64,000 nt of DNA from Rhodococcus rhodnii NBRC 100604 (GTDB lineage: Bacteria; Actinomycetota; Actinomycetes; Mycobacteriales; Mycobacteriaceae), in assembly GCF_001894925.1 (NCBI RefSeq), contig NZ_BCXD01000003.1, positions 186,001 through 250,000 of the forward strand, written 5' to 3'. The stretch's first letter is position 1. Each line of letters opens with the position of its first letter. The notes beneath the pieces were generated by a model. The model was given only the letters and a program-made list of their open reading frames with translations. It did no database searches and was not told where the DNA came from. The translations under genes and the position numbers were made by a program. This document shows positions 42,567 to 53,626 of the stretch, one piece after another.

Positions 42567-42600
42567 CGAGGGGGGAACGAGGCGAACCGACAGGCCGGAG

Positions 42601-43584
42601 CTAGAAGAGCATCTCCGCGATCGTCGTGAGCCCCAGCACCGAGTCGACGGCGAGACCCACGAAGACGATCGCGAGGTAGTTGTTCGACTGCAGGAACAGG
42701 CGCAGCGGCTTGACCGGCGCGCCGCCACGGACGCTGCGGTAGAGCTGGGTCGCCATGACGATGAACCACAGTCCGGCGAGGACGGCGACGACGGCGTAGA
42801 GCGCACCCGCGGCGGGGATCAGCGCGAAGGTGGTCAGGACCGTCGCCCACGTGTAGATCATGATGTGCAGCGTGACGCGCTCTTCGCTCGCGACCACGGG
42901 GAACATCGGGACGCCCGCGGCGCGGTAGTCCTCCTTGTAGCGCATCGCGAGGGCCCACGTGTGCGGCGGCGTCCAGAAGAAGACGACGAGGAACATCAGG
43001 ACGGGCTCCCACGAGAGCGATCCCGTCACGGCCGCCCAGCCGACGAGCACCGGCATGCAGCCGGCGGCGCCGCCCCACACGACGTTCTGCCACGTGCGGC
43101 GCTTGAGGACCATCGTGTACACGAGCACGTAGAACGCGATCGTGATGACGACCAGCACGCCTGCGAGCAGGTTCGCGCGCCACCAGAGCCACACGAACGA
43201 CGCCACGCCCAGCGCCAGCCCGAAGACGAGGGCGTTCCTGGTCGGGACGGCGGAACGAGCGAGCGGGCGGCGCTCGGTGCGCTTCATGACCTTGTCGATG
43301 TCGGCGTCGACGACGCAGTTCAGCGAGTTCGCCGACGCCGCGCCCATCCAGCCGCCGAACAGCGTGCTGAGGATCAGCACGATGTCGACGCCGCCGCGAT
43401 CGGCGAGCAGCATCGCGGGGATCGTCGCGACGAGCAGCAGCTCGATGACTCGTGGCTTGGTGAGCGCCAGGTACGCGAGCACCGTGGCGCCGATCCGGCC
43501 CCACACCGTGTCCGGGCGCGCACCCACCGGCGCGGCCGCCGGGCTGCCGAATCCGTGTCCGGTCGGGCCCTGCCCTGTCCGCAC
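42601..43584 (-). CDS. ctaB: Protoheme IX farnesyltransferase CtaB (heme O synthase)
   Basis: UbiA-family prenyltransferase adding a farnesyl group to heme B, giving heme O for CtaA. About 327 residues with eight or nine membrane helices. The first Asp-rich motif is [20 protein letters not shown] (about 88-107), and the second is the loop [39 protein letters not shown] marks the first helix. Start GTG 43584 is preferred because GAGGAGAG lies upstream; GTG 43608 would add eight residues. Divergent from tkt. Confidence 0.94.
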   Translation of the reverse strand: MRTGQGPTGHGFGSPAAAPVGARPDTVWGRIGATVLAYLALTKPRVIELLLVATIPAMLLADRGGVDIVLILSTLFGGWMGAASANSLNCVVDADIDKVMKRTERRPLARSAVPTRNALVFGLALGVASFVWLWWRANLLAGVLVVITIAFYVLVYTMVLKRRTWQNVVWGGAAGCMPVLVGWAAVTGSLSWEPVLMFLVVFFWTPPHTWALAMRYKEDYRAAGVPMFPVVASEERVTLHIMIYTWATVLTTFALIPAAGALYAVVAVLAGLWFIVMATQLYRSVRGGAPVKPLRLFLQSNNYLAIVFVGLAVDSVLGLTTIAEMLF

Positions 43585-43803
43585 GTTCTCTCCTCGCACC
43601 GTTTGCACACACCTCGACGTCGTACGCGTGTTTCCCCGCGGCTTCGACGCACTGGGCGACCCGCGAGAATCGGGAGGTTCTGCCCGGGCTGTCGCGGACC
43701 TCCACCTCTACTACGAACGATGGTAGACGCCAGGGCACCACCGGCCCGAATCGCCCCGACGCTCGCGATTCGTGCAGCCCACTTTCCCGGCGTGGCGTAG
43801 GGC

Positions 43804-43809
43804 TACGCT
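43804..43809 (+). promoter_or_regulatory. -10 hexamer of the tkt-tal-zwf-opcA-pgl operon
   Basis: TACGCT lies 117 bases upstream of the tkt GTG, giving an mRNA leader of about 110 bases that includes the triple repeat and an AGGAG ribosome site. Confidence 0.4.
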
Positions 43810-43866
43810 AGGAAAGCATGCGGGCCACTCGAAACCCGAGGCGCTCGTGGGCCGAACGTCCACCGA

Positions 43867-43909
43867 TCACGTACCCACCGTTCACGTACCCATCGTTCAA
43901 GTACCTACG
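43867..43909 (+). repeat. Imperfect ~15-bp triple repeat in the tkt leader
   Basis: Units (T)TCACGTACCCACCG, TTCACGTACCCATCG and TTCAAGTACCTACG follow one another directly and stop about 17 bases before the tkt start. Confidence 0.8.
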
Positions 43910-43926
43910 TCAGGAGACCCCCGCTC

Positions 43927-46035
43927 GTGTCGACAACAGACGAGATTCGCGACCTCACGACAGCGGTCCACCCCGAGGACTGGACCGAACTCGACACCAA
44001 GGCCGTCGACACCGTCCGCGTGCTGGCTGCGGACGCGGTGCAGAAGGTCGGCAACGGACACCCGGGCACCGCGATGAGCCTCGCGCCGCTCGCGTACACG
44101 CTCTTCCAGCGTGTGATGCGGCACGATCCCGCGGACGCCGACTGGATCGGCCGCGACCGGTTCGTCCTGTCGTGCGGGCATTCGAGCCTGACCCTCTACA
44201 TCCAGCTCTATCTCGCCGGTTACGGGCTCGAACTGTCCGATCTCGAGCAGCTCCGCACGTGGGACTCGAAGACACCGGGACACCCCGAGCACGGCCACAC
44301 CCGTGGCGTCGAGATCACGACGGGCCCGCTCGGCCAGGGACTCGCGTCGGCGGTCGGGATGGCGATGTCCGCGCGGCGCCAGCGCGGCCTGTTCGACCCG
44401 GAGGCTCCGGCCGGCGAGAGCCCGTTCGATCATCACGTCTACGTCGTCGCCTCGGACGGTGACCTGCAGGAGGGCGTGACGTCGGAGGCGTCGTCGCTCG
44501 CCGGCACCCAGCAACTCGGCAACCTGACGGTGATCTACGACGACAACAAGATCTCGATCGAGGACGACACCACGATCGCGTTCACCGAGGACACCGCGGC
44601 ACGCTACGAGGCGTACGGCTGGCACGTGCAGGTCGTCGAGGGCGGCGAGGACGTCGTCGCGATCGAGAACGCGCTGAAGGCCGCGCGCGAGGTCACCGAC
44701 AAGCCGTCGCTGATCCTGCTGCGCACCATCATCGGGTTCCCGGCTCCCGACAAGATGAACACGGGTGCCGCGCACGGTGCCGCGCTCGGCGCGGACGAGG
44801 TCGCGAAGGTCAAGGAGGTCCTCGGCTTCGACCCCGAGCAGAACTTCCAGGTCGACGAGAAGGTGATCGCGCACACCCGCGAGGCACTCGTGCGCGGTGC
44901 CACCGCGCACCGCGAGTGGCAGGGCTCGTTCGACGCCTGGGCCGAGCGCAATCCCGAGAACGCCGCCCTGCTCGAGCGGCTGAGCACGTACGGGCTGCCC
45001 GACGGCTGGACCGACGCGCTTCCCGCCTTCGACACCGACCCGTCGGGGATGGCGACGCGCAAGGCGTCGGCGTCGTTCCTGCAGGCCGTCGGCGACGTGC
45101 TCCCCGAGCTCTGGGGCGGTTCGGCCGACCTCGCCGAGAGCAACAACACCACGATCAAGGGCTCGGATTCGTTCGGTCCCGAGTCGATCTCGACGACGAT
45201 GTGGTCGGCGCGCCCCTACGGCCGCACGCTGCACTTCGGCGTCCGCGAGCACGCGATGGGCTCGATCCTCAACGGCATCGCGCTCGCCGGCCCGACGCGT
45301 CCGTACGGCGGCACGTTCCTCGTGTTCTCCGACTACATGCGTCCCGCCGTCCGGCTCGCTGCGCTCATGAAGCTCGGCGTCACCTACGTGTGGACGCACG
45401 ACTCGATCGGGCTCGGCGAGGACGGTCCGACGCACCAGCCGATCGAGCATCTCGCGGCGCTCCGTGCGATCCCGGGACTGTCGGTCGTGCGTCCCGCCGA
45501 CGCGAACGAGACCGTCCACGCGTGGCGCACGACGCTCGAGCGCGGCTCGATCGATCAGACCCGCGGACCGGTGGGCCTCGCGCTCACCCGCCAGAACGTG
45601 CCGGTGCTCGAGGGCACGAGCTACGACGGCGTCAAGCGCGGCGGATACGTGCTCACCGACGCGTCGAACGGCGTGCCCGAGGTCATCCTCGTCGCGACGG
45701 GCTCGGAGGTGCAGCTCGCCGTCGCCGCGCGCGAGACGCTCGAGGCCGACGGCGTCCCGACGCGTGTCGTCTCGATGCCGTGCCTCGAATGGTTCGAAGA
45801 GCAGGACGAGGCCTACCGGGACGGCGTGCTCCCGCCCACCGTCAAGGCACGTGTCGTCGTCGAGGCCGGTATCGCGATGCCGTGGTACCGCTACGTCGGC
45901 AGCGAGGGCGAGATCGTGTCGATCGAGCACTTCGGTGCCTCCGCCGACTTCGAGACCCTGTTCCGCGAGTTCGGTTTCACCCCCGAGACCGTCACTGCCG
46001 CAGCGCAGCGTTCGCTCGCACGAGTGAAGGGATGA
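43927..46035 (+). CDS. tkt: Transketolase
   Basis: Thiamine-diphosphate enzyme moving two-carbon units between sugar phosphates in the pentose phosphate pathway; 702 residues. Seen: [33 protein letters not shown], the ThDP/Mg motif [17 protein letters not shown] ending IYDDNKISI, then [13 protein letters not shown] and [20 protein letters not shown] in the pyrimidine domain. Start GTG 43927 follows AGGAGACCCCCGCTC. The stop overlaps the tal start, and the whole set tkt-tal-zwf-opcA-pgl is a single-direction operon. Confidence 0.97.
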   Translation: MSTTDEIRDLTTAVHPEDWTELDTKAVDTVRVLAADAVQKVGNGHPGTAMSLAPLAYTLFQRVMRHDPADADWIGRDRFVLSCGHSSLTLYIQLYLAGYGLELSDLEQLRTWDSKTPGHPEHGHTRGVEITTGPLGQGLASAVGMAMSARRQRGLFDPEAPAGESPFDHHVYVVASDGDLQEGVTSEASSLAGTQQLGNLTVIYDDNKISIEDDTTIAFTEDTAARYEAYGWHVQVVEGGEDVVAIENALKAAREVTDKPSLILLRTIIGFPAPDKMNTGAAHGAALGADEVAKVKEVLGFDPEQNFQVDEKVIAHTREALVRGATAHREWQGSFDAWAERNPENAALLERLSTYGLPDGWTDALPAFDTDPSGMATRKASASFLQAVGDVLPELWGGSADLAESNNTTIKGSDSFGPESISTTMWSARPYGRTLHFGVREHAMGSILNGIALAGPTRPYGGTFLVFSDYMRPAVRLAALMKLGVTYVWTHDSIGLGEDGPTHQPIEHLAALRAIPGLSVVRPADANETVHAWRTTLERGSIDQTRGPVGLALTRQNVPVLEGTSYDGVKRGGYVLTDASNGVPEVILVATGSEVQLAVAARETLEADGVPTRVVSMPCLEWFEEQDEAYRDGVLPPTVKARVVVEAGIAMPWYRYVGSEGEIVSIEHFGASADFETLFREFGFTPETVTAAAQRSLARVKG

Positions 46036-47165
46036 GCATGGCCGCACAGAACCCCAACCTGAAGGCACTGTCCGACGCGGGTGTGTCGGTGTGGCTCGAC
46101 GACCTCTCACGCGATCGGATCGAGTCCGGCAATCTCGCCGACCTGATCGCGACGAAGAGCGTCGTGGGCGTCACGACCAACCCGACGATCTTCCAGGGCG
46201 CCCTGAGCAAGGGCCACGCGTACGACGATCAGATCCGCGAGCTGGCAGCGCGCGGTGCCGACGTCGACGCGGCGATCCGGACCGTCACGACCGACGACGT
46301 CCGCCGCGCGTGCGACGTCCTCGCACCGCAGTACGAGGCGTCGGGTGGTGTCGACGGCCGGGTCTCCATCGAGGTCGATCCGCGGCTCGCGCACGACTCG
46401 GACAAGACCGTCGCGCAGGCGGTCGAGCTGTGGAAGATCGTCGACCGCCCGAATCTCCTGATCAAGATTCCCGCGACGCTCGCCGGCGTCCCGGCGATCA
46501 CACGCGTCCTCGCCGAGGGCATCAGCGTCAACGTGACGCTGATCTTCTCGGTCGAGCGCTACGAGATGGTGATGGCCGCCTACCTGGACGGCCTGTCGGC
46601 GGCGAAGGAGGCGGGGCACGACCTCGCGACGATCCACTCCGTCGCGTCGTTCTTCGTCTCCCGCGTCGACACCGAGATCGACAAGCGGCTCGAGGCCATC
46701 GGCACCGACGAGGCGCTCGCCCTGCGCGGCAAGGCGGCGCTCGCGAACGCCCGGCTCGCGTACGCGGCGTACGAGCAGGTCTTCGAGATCCAGCCGTGGT
46801 TCCAGGTGCTCGCCGAGCAGGGCGCACGGACGCAGCGTCCGCTGTGGGCGTCGACCGGGGTCAAGAACCCCGACTACTCCGACACGCTCTACGTGACCGA
46901 GCTCGTGGCGCCGCACACCGTCAACACCATGCCCGAGGCCACGCTCGACGCCGTCGCCGATCACGCGGATGTCCACGGCGACACCGTGTCGGGGACGGCC
47001 GCCGCGTCGCAGCAGGTGTTCGACGACCTCGCCGCGGCGGGGATCGATCTCGACGACGTCTTCACCGTGCTCGAGACCGAAGGTGTCGACAAGTTCGAGA
47101 AGTCGTGGGAGCAGCTGCTCGACGCGACGGCCGAGCAGTTGCGCGAACACGGTCAGAAGAGCTGA
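46032..47165 (+). CDS. tal: Transaldolase
   Basis: Schiff-base enzyme transferring dihydroxyacetone units; 377 residues, the long actinobacterial (type 2) form. Motifs: [17 protein letters not shown] at about 40, [12 protein letters not shown], the catalytic lysine in [30 protein letters not shown] and [17 protein letters not shown]. The start ATG 46032 overlaps the tkt stop (ATGA); ATG 46038 is a possible alternative. Confidence 0.96.
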   Translation: MSMAAQNPNLKALSDAGVSVWLDDLSRDRIESGNLADLIATKSVVGVTTNPTIFQGALSKGHAYDDQIRELAARGADVDAAIRTVTTDDVRRACDVLAPQYEASGGVDGRVSIEVDPRLAHDSDKTVAQAVELWKIVDRPNLLIKIPATLAGVPAITRVLAEGISVNVTLIFSVERYEMVMAAYLDGLSAAKEAGHDLATIHSVASFFVSRVDTEIDKRLEAIGTDEALALRGKAALANARLAYAAYEQVFEIQPWFQVLAEQGARTQRPLWASTGVKNPDYSDTLYVTELVAPHTVNTMPEATLDAVADHADVHGDTVSGTAAASQQVFDDLAAAGIDLDDVFTVLETEGVDKFEKSWEQLLDATAEQLREHGQKS

Positions 47166-47170
47166 CGGCG

Positions 47171-48745
47171 GTGAGCGGAGCGCACCGGCACCCCGCATCC
47201 CCGTCCGACGGCCCTCGCACCGCGCGTCCGGTCAATCCGCTGCGTGATGCCCGCGACAAGCGGCTGCCGCGGGTCGCGGGGCCCGGTGCGCTCGTGATCT
47301 TCGGCGTCACAGGCGATCTCGCGCGCCGCAAGCTCATGCCGGCGATCTACGACCTCGCGAACCGTGGGCTGCTTCCGCCTGGGTTCGCGCTGGTCGGGTT
47401 CGCCCGGCGCGAGTGGGAGGACGACGACTTCGCGAAGATCGTCCACGACGCCGTGCGCGCACACGCCCGCACGCCGTTCCGTGAGGACGTGTGGGAACGC
47501 CTCGCCGACGGACTCCGGTTCGTGCAGGGCAACTTCGACGACCCGGACGCGTACCGGCGGCTCGCGGACACACTGGGCACCCTCGATCGCGAACGGGGCA
47601 CGGGCGGCAATCACGGTTTCTATCTCGCGATCCCGCCGACACTGTTTCCCGTCGTGCTCGAACAGCTCTCCCGTACGGGGCTCGCCGACGCGACGGACGA
47701 TCGGTGGAGCCGCGTCGTGATCGAGAAGCCCTTCGGGCACGATCTCGGCAGCGCGCGCGAACTCAACGCGCTCGTGAACTCGGTGTTCCCGGAGGACGCC
47801 GTGTTCCGGATCGATCACTACCTGGGCAAGGAGACGGTCCAGAACATCCTGGCGCTGCGCTTCGCGAACCAGCTGTTCGATCCGCTGTGGAACGCGCACT
47901 ACGTCGACCACGTCCAGATCACGATGGCCGAGGACATCGGTCTCGGGGGCCGTGCCGGGTACTACGACGGCATCGGCGCGGCGCGCGACGTCATCCAGAA
48001 CCACCTGCTGCAGCTGCTCGCCTTCACCGCGATGGAGGAGCCGATCAGCTTCGAGCCGACCGAGCTGCAGGCCGAGAAGATCAAGGTACTGCGGTCGACA
48101 CGGCCCGTCGAACCGTTCGACACGACGACGGCGCGCGGGCAGTACGCGGCGGGCTGGCAGGGCGGGCTCCCCGTCGTCGGGCTGCTCGAGGAGGAGGGCT
48201 TCGCGGCCGACTCGACGACCGAGACGTTCGCCGCGATCACCGTGGAGGTGGACACGCGCCGATGGGCGGGCGTCCCCTTCTACCTGCGGACGGGCAAGCG
48301 GCTCGGGCGGCGGGTGACCGAGATCGCGATCGTCTTCAAGCGTGCACCGCATCTGCCGTTCGATCAGACGATGACCGAGGAACTCGGGCAGAACGCGCTC
48401 GTCATCCGGATCCAGCCGGACGAGGGCGTCACGCTGCGCTTCGGCTCGAAGGTCCCCGGGTCGGGCATGGAGGTCCGCGACGTGACGATGGACTTCAGCT
48501 ACGGTCAGGCGTTCACCACGACGTCGCCCGAGGCGTACGAACGCCTCATCCTCGACATGCTGCTGGGCGAGCCGTCGCTGTTCCCCGGCAACGAGGAGGT
48601 CGAACTGTCGTGGTCGATCCTCGATCCGGTCCTCGAGCACTGGGCACGGGCGGGACGTCCGCAGCCGTACGAAGCGGGCACGTGGGGCCCGTCGTCGGCG
48701 GACGAGATGCTGGCCCGTGCGGGACGCGAGTGGAGGAGGCCGTGA
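47171..48745 (+). CDS. zwf: Glucose-6-phosphate 1-dehydrogenase
   Basis: First enzyme of the oxidative pentose phosphate branch, making NADPH; about 524 residues. NADP-binding GVTGDLARRKLMPAIYDL at about 44, EKPFGHDL, the active-site RIDHYLGKETVQN, and RTGKRLGRRVTEIAIVFK in the C-terminal domain are all present. Start GTG 47171 lies 5 bases after the tal stop; the first ~35 residues are polar and variable. The next gene encodes its assembly/regulatory partner OpcA. Confidence 0.97.
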   Translation: MSGAHRHPASPSDGPRTARPVNPLRDARDKRLPRVAGPGALVIFGVTGDLARRKLMPAIYDLANRGLLPPGFALVGFARREWEDDDFAKIVHDAVRAHARTPFREDVWERLADGLRFVQGNFDDPDAYRRLADTLGTLDRERGTGGNHGFYLAIPPTLFPVVLEQLSRTGLADATDDRWSRVVIEKPFGHDLGSARELNALVNSVFPEDAVFRIDHYLGKETVQNILALRFANQLFDPLWNAHYVDHVQITMAEDIGLGGRAGYYDGIGAARDVIQNHLLQLLAFTAMEEPISFEPTELQAEKIKVLRSTRPVEPFDTTTARGQYAAGWQGGLPVVGLLEEEGFAADSTTETFAAITVEVDTRRWAGVPFYLRTGKRLGRRVTEIAIVFKRAPHLPFDQTMTEELGQNALVIRIQPDEGVTLRFGSKVPGSGMEVRDVTMDFSYGQAFTTTSPEAYERLILDMLLGEPSLFPGNEEVELSWSILDPVLEHWARAGRPQPYEAGTWGPSSADEMLARAGREWRRP

Positions 48746-48749
48746 GCTC

Positions 48750-49661
48750 ATGATCGTCGACATGCCGGAGACGACGACCGTCGACGTCTCCAAGAAGCTC
48801 GTCGAGCTCCGCAAGATCGGTGGCGCGGTCACGCTCGGCCGCGTCCTGACGCTCGTGGTGTCGTTCCGCGAGAGCGAGGAGTCCGAGCAGTTCATCGACG
48901 CCGCGAACGAGGCGAGCCGCGAGCATCCGTGCCGCGTCATCGTCGTCGTCCGCGGTGACCGGGACGCGCCGCGCCGGCTCGACGGCCAGATCCGGGTCGG
49001 TGGCGACGCGGGAGCATCCGAGGTGGTCGTGCTGCGGCTCTCGGGCGAGCTCGCCGATCATGCGTCGAGCGTCGTCGTGCCGTTCCTGCTGCCCGACACA
49101 CCGGTCGTCGCGTGGTGGCCGGAGGAGGCACCGCCGAGTCCCGCGACCGACCCGATCGGCCGGCTCGCGGTGCGCCGCATCACCGACGCGACGGGCGCCC
49201 CCGATCCGGGTGCGGTGATCCGTGCGCGACTCGCGACGTACACGCCCGGCGACACCGATCTCGCGTGGAGCCGGGTCACCGGCTGGCGCGCGTTGCTCGT
49301 CTCCGCGCTCGATCAGCCGCCGTACGCCACCGTCGTCGGTGCGACGGTCTCCGGACTCGCCACCGAACCCGCGGTCGACATGCTCGCGGGCTGGCTCGCG
49401 AGCAGGCTGGGCGACGTCCCGGTCCGCCGCGAGGAGGGTCCGCTCTACGCCCAGCTGAACTTCGAGGGCGGCGGATCGCTCACGATCAGCCGGCCGCAGA
49501 CCGGAACCACGGCCACAGTGTCGCGGACCGGCGCACCCGATGCGCTCGTCGCGCTCGGGCGGCGGCCGACGCACGACTGCCTCGCCGAGGAACTGCGGCG
49601 CCTCGACGCGGACGAGATCTACGCCGGAGCGCTCGCGGGCCTCGCGAAGGTGACGTCCTGA
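48750..49661 (+). CDS. opcA: Glucose-6-phosphate dehydrogenase assembly protein OpcA
   Basis: Subunit or activator of Zwf, 303 residues. Recognised by VDVSKKLVELRKIGGAVTLGRVLTLVV at the start, HPCRVIVVVRGD, VVVPFLLPDTPVVAWWPEEAP and DLAWSRVTGWRALLVSALDQPP. Start ATG 48750 lies after GTGGAGGAGG; the gap to zwf is 4 bases. In actinobacteria OpcA stays in complex with Zwf and is needed for its activity. Confidence 0.94.
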   Translation: MIVDMPETTTVDVSKKLVELRKIGGAVTLGRVLTLVVSFRESEESEQFIDAANEASREHPCRVIVVVRGDRDAPRRLDGQIRVGGDAGASEVVVLRLSGELADHASSVVVPFLLPDTPVVAWWPEEAPPSPATDPIGRLAVRRITDATGAPDPGAVIRARLATYTPGDTDLAWSRVTGWRALLVSALDQPPYATVVGATVSGLATEPAVDMLAGWLASRLGDVPVRREEGPLYAQLNFEGGGSLTISRPQTGTTATVSRTGAPDALVALGRRPTHDCLAEELRRLDADEIYAGALAGLAKVTS

Positions 49662-49726
49662 CCCGCTGACCGCACGACCTTCACCGACACGACCTTCACC
49701 ACCGACACGACCGAAGGAGACAGGCC

Positions 49727-50467
49727 GTGACCGTTCGTATCGAAGTGTTCGACGACCTCGACGCCGTCGCGCAGGCCGCGGGCAAACGCCTCGTCGAGAA
49801 GATCGCCGCGGTGCAGGCCGAGCGCGGTGTGTGCTCGATCGTCCTCACCGGCGGCAGTGCCGGTATCGCCGTACTCGACCACGTGCGCCGATCGCAGTCG
49901 GACGTCGACTGGCGTCACGTCGACATCTACTGGGGCGACGAGCGATTCGTGCCCGAGGACGACGGCGACCGCAACGAACTGCAGGCTCGTCGTGCATTGC
50001 TCGAGCACATCGACGTCGATCCCGATCGGGTGCACCCGATGCCTGCGGCGGGCGGCGAGTTCGGCGACGACGCCGAGGCCGCGGCACGGGCCTACGGGGA
50101 ACTGCTCGCGCGCCGGGGCGATCCGGCGCCGGAGTTCGACGTGCATCTGCTGGGCATGGGCCCCGACGGTCACATCGAGTCGCTGTTTCCCGGCCACGCC
50201 GCGCTCGACGAGCAGACCGCGGCGGTCGTCGCCGTGCACGACTCCCCGAAGCCGCCGCCGGTCCGCATCACGCTGACGTATCCGGCGCTGCGCAACGTCG
50301 ACGAGGTCTGGTTCCTCGTGACGGGCTCCGACAAGGCCGCTCCGGCCGCCGCGGCGATCGGTGGCGACGCCGACGTCCACGAGGTGCCCGCGGCCGGTGC
50401 CCGCGGACGGTCCGCGACGGTGTGGTTCCTCGACACCGCGGCGGCGTCCGAGCTGCCCGAGAGCTGA
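49727..50467 (+). CDS. pgl: 6-phosphogluconolactonase
   Basis: Hydrolyses 6-phosphogluconolactone, following Zwf in the pathway; 246 residues of the DevB type. Motifs: IVLTGGSAGIAVLDHV at about 36, the family's IYWGDERFVPEDDGDRNE, LLGMGPDGHIESLFPGH and PVRITLTYPALRNVDEVWFLVTG. Start GTG 49727 follows GAAGGAGACAGGCC. Last gene of the operon; it converges on a small gene on the other strand. Confidence 0.95.
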   Translation: MTVRIEVFDDLDAVAQAAGKRLVEKIAAVQAERGVCSIVLTGGSAGIAVLDHVRRSQSDVDWRHVDIYWGDERFVPEDDGDRNELQARRALLEHIDVDPDRVHPMPAAGGEFGDDAEAAARAYGELLARRGDPAPEFDVHLLGMGPDGHIESLFPGHAALDEQTAAVVAVHDSPKPPPVRITLTYPALRNVDEVWFLVTGSDKAAPAAAAIGGDADVHEVPAAGARGRSATVWFLDTAAASELPES

Positions 50468-50473
50468 GCCGGC

Positions 50474-50629
50474 TCAGGATTCGTCGTCGGCCGGAGTCGT
50501 CGCGGGTTCGCTCGCGCCGCCGTCCGGCAGATCTCCGCGGCGTGGCACGCGGACCGCGGTGCACGGCCACACCATGCGGCCGTTCGAGCGCGATCGCCTG
50601 TGGAAACGCAGTTCGTCCTGTCGGCTCAC
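50474..50629 (-). CDS. Small basic protein, 51 residues, unknown
   Basis: A short gene supported by a perfect AGGAGG Shine-Dalgarno four bases before GTG 50629. The product starts SRQDELRFHRRSRSNGRMVW, continues PCTAVRVPRRGDLPDGG and ends with an acidic tail (ADDES). It is strongly basic in the first half with one cysteine, and has no membrane helix. It ends 6 bases from the convergent pgl stop and lies downstream of ppc. The family is not recognised; a nucleic-acid-binding role would be a guess. Confidence 0.6.
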   Translation of the reverse strand: MSRQDELRFHRRSRSNGRMVWPCTAVRVPRRGDLPDGGASEPATTPADDES

Positions 50630-50746
50630 CGGTGCCTCCTGCTGCGGATGCCGGCCCGGGTGTCGGGCCCGATACTGCAACAGACGCACGCGCGGGGCGT
50701 TCGGTTCCCTCCCCCGCTCACGTACGTCCGGCCGCCTCGCCCCGCG

Positions 50747-53575
50747 CTATCCGCTGTTGCGCAGCGCGGTGGCCAGCCCGTTCATCGTGAGCAGGATGCC
50801 GCGACGCAGTTTGTCCGAGTCGTCGCCAGCGCGGTAGCGGCGCAGCATCTCGACCTGCAGCAGGTTCAGCGGTTCGAGGTACGGGAAGCGGTTGTGCACC
50901 GACCGGTCGAGCGACGGGTTGTCGGCGACGAGCGTGTCGTTGCCCGTGATCGCGGTGTACATCGCGAGCGTGCGCTCGTGTTCCGCGGTGATGCGGTCGA
51001 ACACGCGCCGTCGCAGGTCCTCGTCGGGGACGAGCCGCGAGTACAGCTCGGCGATCCCGAGATCGGACTTCGCCAGCACCTGTGCCATGTTCGAGAGCAC
51101 CGAGCGGAAGAACGGCCAGCGTCGGTACAGATCCGCGAGCCGCTCGCGTTTCGCGTCGTCACCGTCGATCCACTGCTCGAAGGCGGTGCCCGTGCCGTAC
51201 CAGCCCGGCAGCATCACCCGCGACTGGGTCCAGGCGAGGACCCACGGGATCGCCCGCAGATCGGAGATCGCCGTCGTCTGCTTGCGGGACGCGGGGCGTG
51301 ATCCGATGTTGAGGGCGCCGATCTCGCCGACCGGGGTAGCGGTCTCGAAGTACTCGACGAATCCCGGGGTGTCGTGGACGAGGTCGCCGTATGCGCCGCG
51401 TGCGAGGACGGCGAGTTCGTCGAGGATCGCGTAGGCCTCCTCGGCGTCGTCGCCCAGTCCCTCGAGATCGAGCAGCGACGACTCGAGCGTCGCAGCGACG
51501 AGGGCCTCGAGGTTGCGGCGTGCGAGCGGCGGTTCCGCGTACTTCGCGGCGATCACCTCGCCCTGTTCGGTGAGCCGCAGCGACCCCTGCACCGCGCCGG
51601 GCGGCTGCGCGAGAATCGCCTCGTAGCTCGGTCCACCACCGCGCCCGACGGTGCCGCCGCGCCCGTGGAACAACCGCAGCCGGACGTCCGCGCGGGCGGC
51701 CGCCTCGACGAGTTCGAGTTCTGCCCGGTACAGCCCCCAGTTCGCGGCGAGGTAGCCGCCGTCCTTGTTCGAGTCCGAGTAGCCGAGCATCACCTCCTGC
51801 ACGCCACCGCGAGCCGCGACGAGCCGCCGATACAGCGGAATCCGCAGTGCCGCTTCGAGAGTGCTCGCGCCACCGGCGAGATCGTCGATCGTCTCGAACA
51901 GCGGGACGATGCCGACCGGGCACGACGGCTCGGTGTCGTCGTCGCCGGGATCGAACAGCCCGGCCTCCTTCAGCAGCAGTGCGACCTCGAGCATGTCGGA
52001 GACGGACGTGCACATGCTGATGACGTAGTTCGGGATCGCGTCGGGCCCGAGGGCGGCGACCGCGTCCGCGGCGGCCCGCACGATCGCGAGTTCCTTGGCC
52101 GCGAGGTCGCTCAGCCGTGCGCCGGGCGCCGTGATCGGACGTCTCGTCGCGAGGACGTCCGAGAGCAGCGCGATGCGGTCGTCCTCGCCCAGGTCGGCGT
52201 ATCCCGTGTGGACGCCCGACCACGCCAGCATGTCGGCGACGACCTCCTCGTGCACGTCCGAGTTCTGCCGGAGGTCGAGGCCGCTCAGATGGAACCCGAA
52301 GGTCGCGACCGACGAACGCACCCGCGCGAGGCGGTCGTCGGCGATGACGTCGCTTCCCGAGCGCCGCAGCGCGGTGTCGATCACGGTGAGATCCGCGGCG
52401 AGTTCGCCGGGGCCGTCGTACGGCTCGAGGTCGGCCGTGACGCCGTGTGCCGGAACGAATCCGAGGATGCGGCGGGCGGTCGCGGAGAGGCGTCCGCGCA
52501 GTCCCCACACCGCGCGACGGTACGGCTCGTCGAGCCGGTTCTCGGCGTCGTCGCCGGACGCCGACGCGAGGAGATCGAGCTCGGCGGACACCTCGACGAT
52601 GCGCGCCGACATCGACAACTCCTGTTCGAGGTGCGCGAGTTCGCCGAGATGGTGCTCGAGAGCGACCTGCGCCGCCCGCTGCGTCGCCCGCATGGTGACG
52701 TCGGCGGTCACGTTGGGATTGCCGTCGCGGTCTCCCCCGATCCAGGAGCCCATCCGCACGGTCGGCGCGCCGCCGAGCCCCACCTCCGGCCAGCGGGCCC
52801 GCAGCGCGTCGCGGACCTCGTCGTTCACCTGCGGGACGACCTCGAAGAACGCGGCGTCGTAATAGCGCAGCCCGACCTCGATCTCGTCCTGGATCCGCAG
52901 CCGCGAGAGCCGGATGAGCGCGGTGTCCCACAGCGTGAGGATGTGCCGGCGCAGAGCCTGCTCGAGCCGCTCGCGTTCACCGGGCGTCAGGCCACCGCGA
53001 TCGATCTCGCGCATCGCCGCCGAGATCTGCGACTGGGTGTCGAACACCGTGCGGCGACGGGTCTCGGTGGGATGAGCGGTGACGACGGGCGACACGACGG
53101 CGTCGTGCAGCACCGCGGCGACGTGCTCGGCCGAGAGCCCCGCCGCGTCGAGCTTGCGCCACGTCGCGGTGAGCGTGCTGTCCGGTGCGGGCTCCCCCGC
53201 CGCGACGTGCACGGCGCGGCGACGCTCACGGTGAATGTCCTCGGCGACGTTCGCGAGGAGCGCGAAATGGCTGAAGGCGCGGACGATCTCGACGGCGTCG
53301 TCGTCGGAGACGGCCGCGAGCTGCTCGGCGAGGTCCTGGCGATCGAGCTCCGAGCGCCGCACCGCGAACGCCGACGTGCGTGCGGCCTCGACGAGATCGA
53401 AGACGCGCTCACCGGCATGGTCGCGGACGATCGACCCGAGAATCCCGCCGAGGAGCCGGATGTCCTGACGGAGGGGTTCGGGGGCGTCGCGCGGCGTGTC
53501 GTGGACACTGCCGACCTTGCGATCGGCGACGGCCCCCATGGGCGAGTCGGGTGAGGTCGAGTCACTGGAGGTCAT
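50747..53575 (-). CDS. ppc: Phosphoenolpyruvate carboxylase
   Basis: Anaplerotic enzyme forming oxaloacetate from PEP and bicarbonate; 942 residues, a normal length. Catalytic histidine in [16 protein letters not shown] at about 150; [67 protein letters not shown] with [13 protein letters not shown]; and the conserved C-terminal [12 protein letters not shown]. Start ATG 53575 has a GATACT hexamer 6 bases upstream (leaderless), so ppc may be transcribed independently of secG, 51 bases away. M. tuberculosis lacks ppc; corynebacteria and rhodococci have it. Confidence 0.97.
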   Translation of the reverse strand: MTSSDSTSPDSPMGAVADRKVGSVHDTPRDAPEPLRQDIRLLGGILGSIVRDHAGERVFDLVEAARTSAFAVRRSELDRQDLAEQLAAVSDDDAVEIVRAFSHFALLANVAEDIHRERRRAVHVAAGEPAPDSTLTATWRKLDAAGLSAEHVAAVLHDAVVSPVVTAHPTETRRRTVFDTQSQISAAMREIDRGGLTPGERERLEQALRRHILTLWDTALIRLSRLRIQDEIEVGLRYYDAAFFEVVPQVNDEVRDALRARWPEVGLGGAPTVRMGSWIGGDRDGNPNVTADVTMRATQRAAQVALEHHLGELAHLEQELSMSARIVEVSAELDLLASASGDDAENRLDEPYRRAVWGLRGRLSATARRILGFVPAHGVTADLEPYDGPGELAADLTVIDTALRRSGSDVIADDRLARVRSSVATFGFHLSGLDLRQNSDVHEEVVADMLAWSGVHTGYADLGEDDRIALLSDVLATRRPITAPGARLSDLAAKELAIVRAAADAVAALGPDAIPNYVISMCTSVSDMLEVALLLKEAGLFDPGDDDTEPSCPVGIVPLFETIDDLAGGASTLEAALRIPLYRRLVAARGGVQEVMLGYSDSNKDGGYLAANWGLYRAELELVEAAARADVRLRLFHGRGGTVGRGGGPSYEAILAQPPGAVQGSLRLTEQGEVIAAKYAEPPLARRNLEALVAATLESSLLDLEGLGDDAEEAYAILDELAVLARGAYGDLVHDTPGFVEYFETATPVGEIGALNIGSRPASRKQTTAISDLRAIPWVLAWTQSRVMLPGWYGTGTAFEQWIDGDDAKRERLADLYRRWPFFRSVLSNMAQVLAKSDLGIAELYSRLVPDEDLRRRVFDRITAEHERTLAMYTAITGNDTLVADNPSLDRSVHNRFPYLEPLNLLQVEMLRRYRAGDDSDKLRRGILLTMNGLATALRNSG

Positions 53576-53581
53576 GACTCC

Positions 53582-53587
53582 AGTATC
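53582..53587 (-). promoter_or_regulatory. -10 hexamer of ppc (leaderless)
   Basis: GATACT on the minus strand ends 6 bases before the ppc ATG. Confidence 0.4.
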
Positions 53588-53626
53588 GAACGGGGCGCGT
53601 GCGCCCGCAGGAAAGGCGACGAGGCG

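Larger units (their letters stand above)
43585..43926. other. 342-bp divergent intergenic region between ctaB and tkt
   Basis: It contains a probable tkt promoter (TACGCT at 43804-43809) and an imperfect 15-base triple repeat in the tkt leader (43867-43909). I found no gene or clear ctaB promoter. Confidence 0.5.

Noticed and set aside
43818-43926. Small plus-strand reading frame through the tkt leader repeats
   Set aside because: It runs out of frame into tkt, its Pro/Tyr-rich product simply reflects the DNA repeat, and it has no ribosome site.
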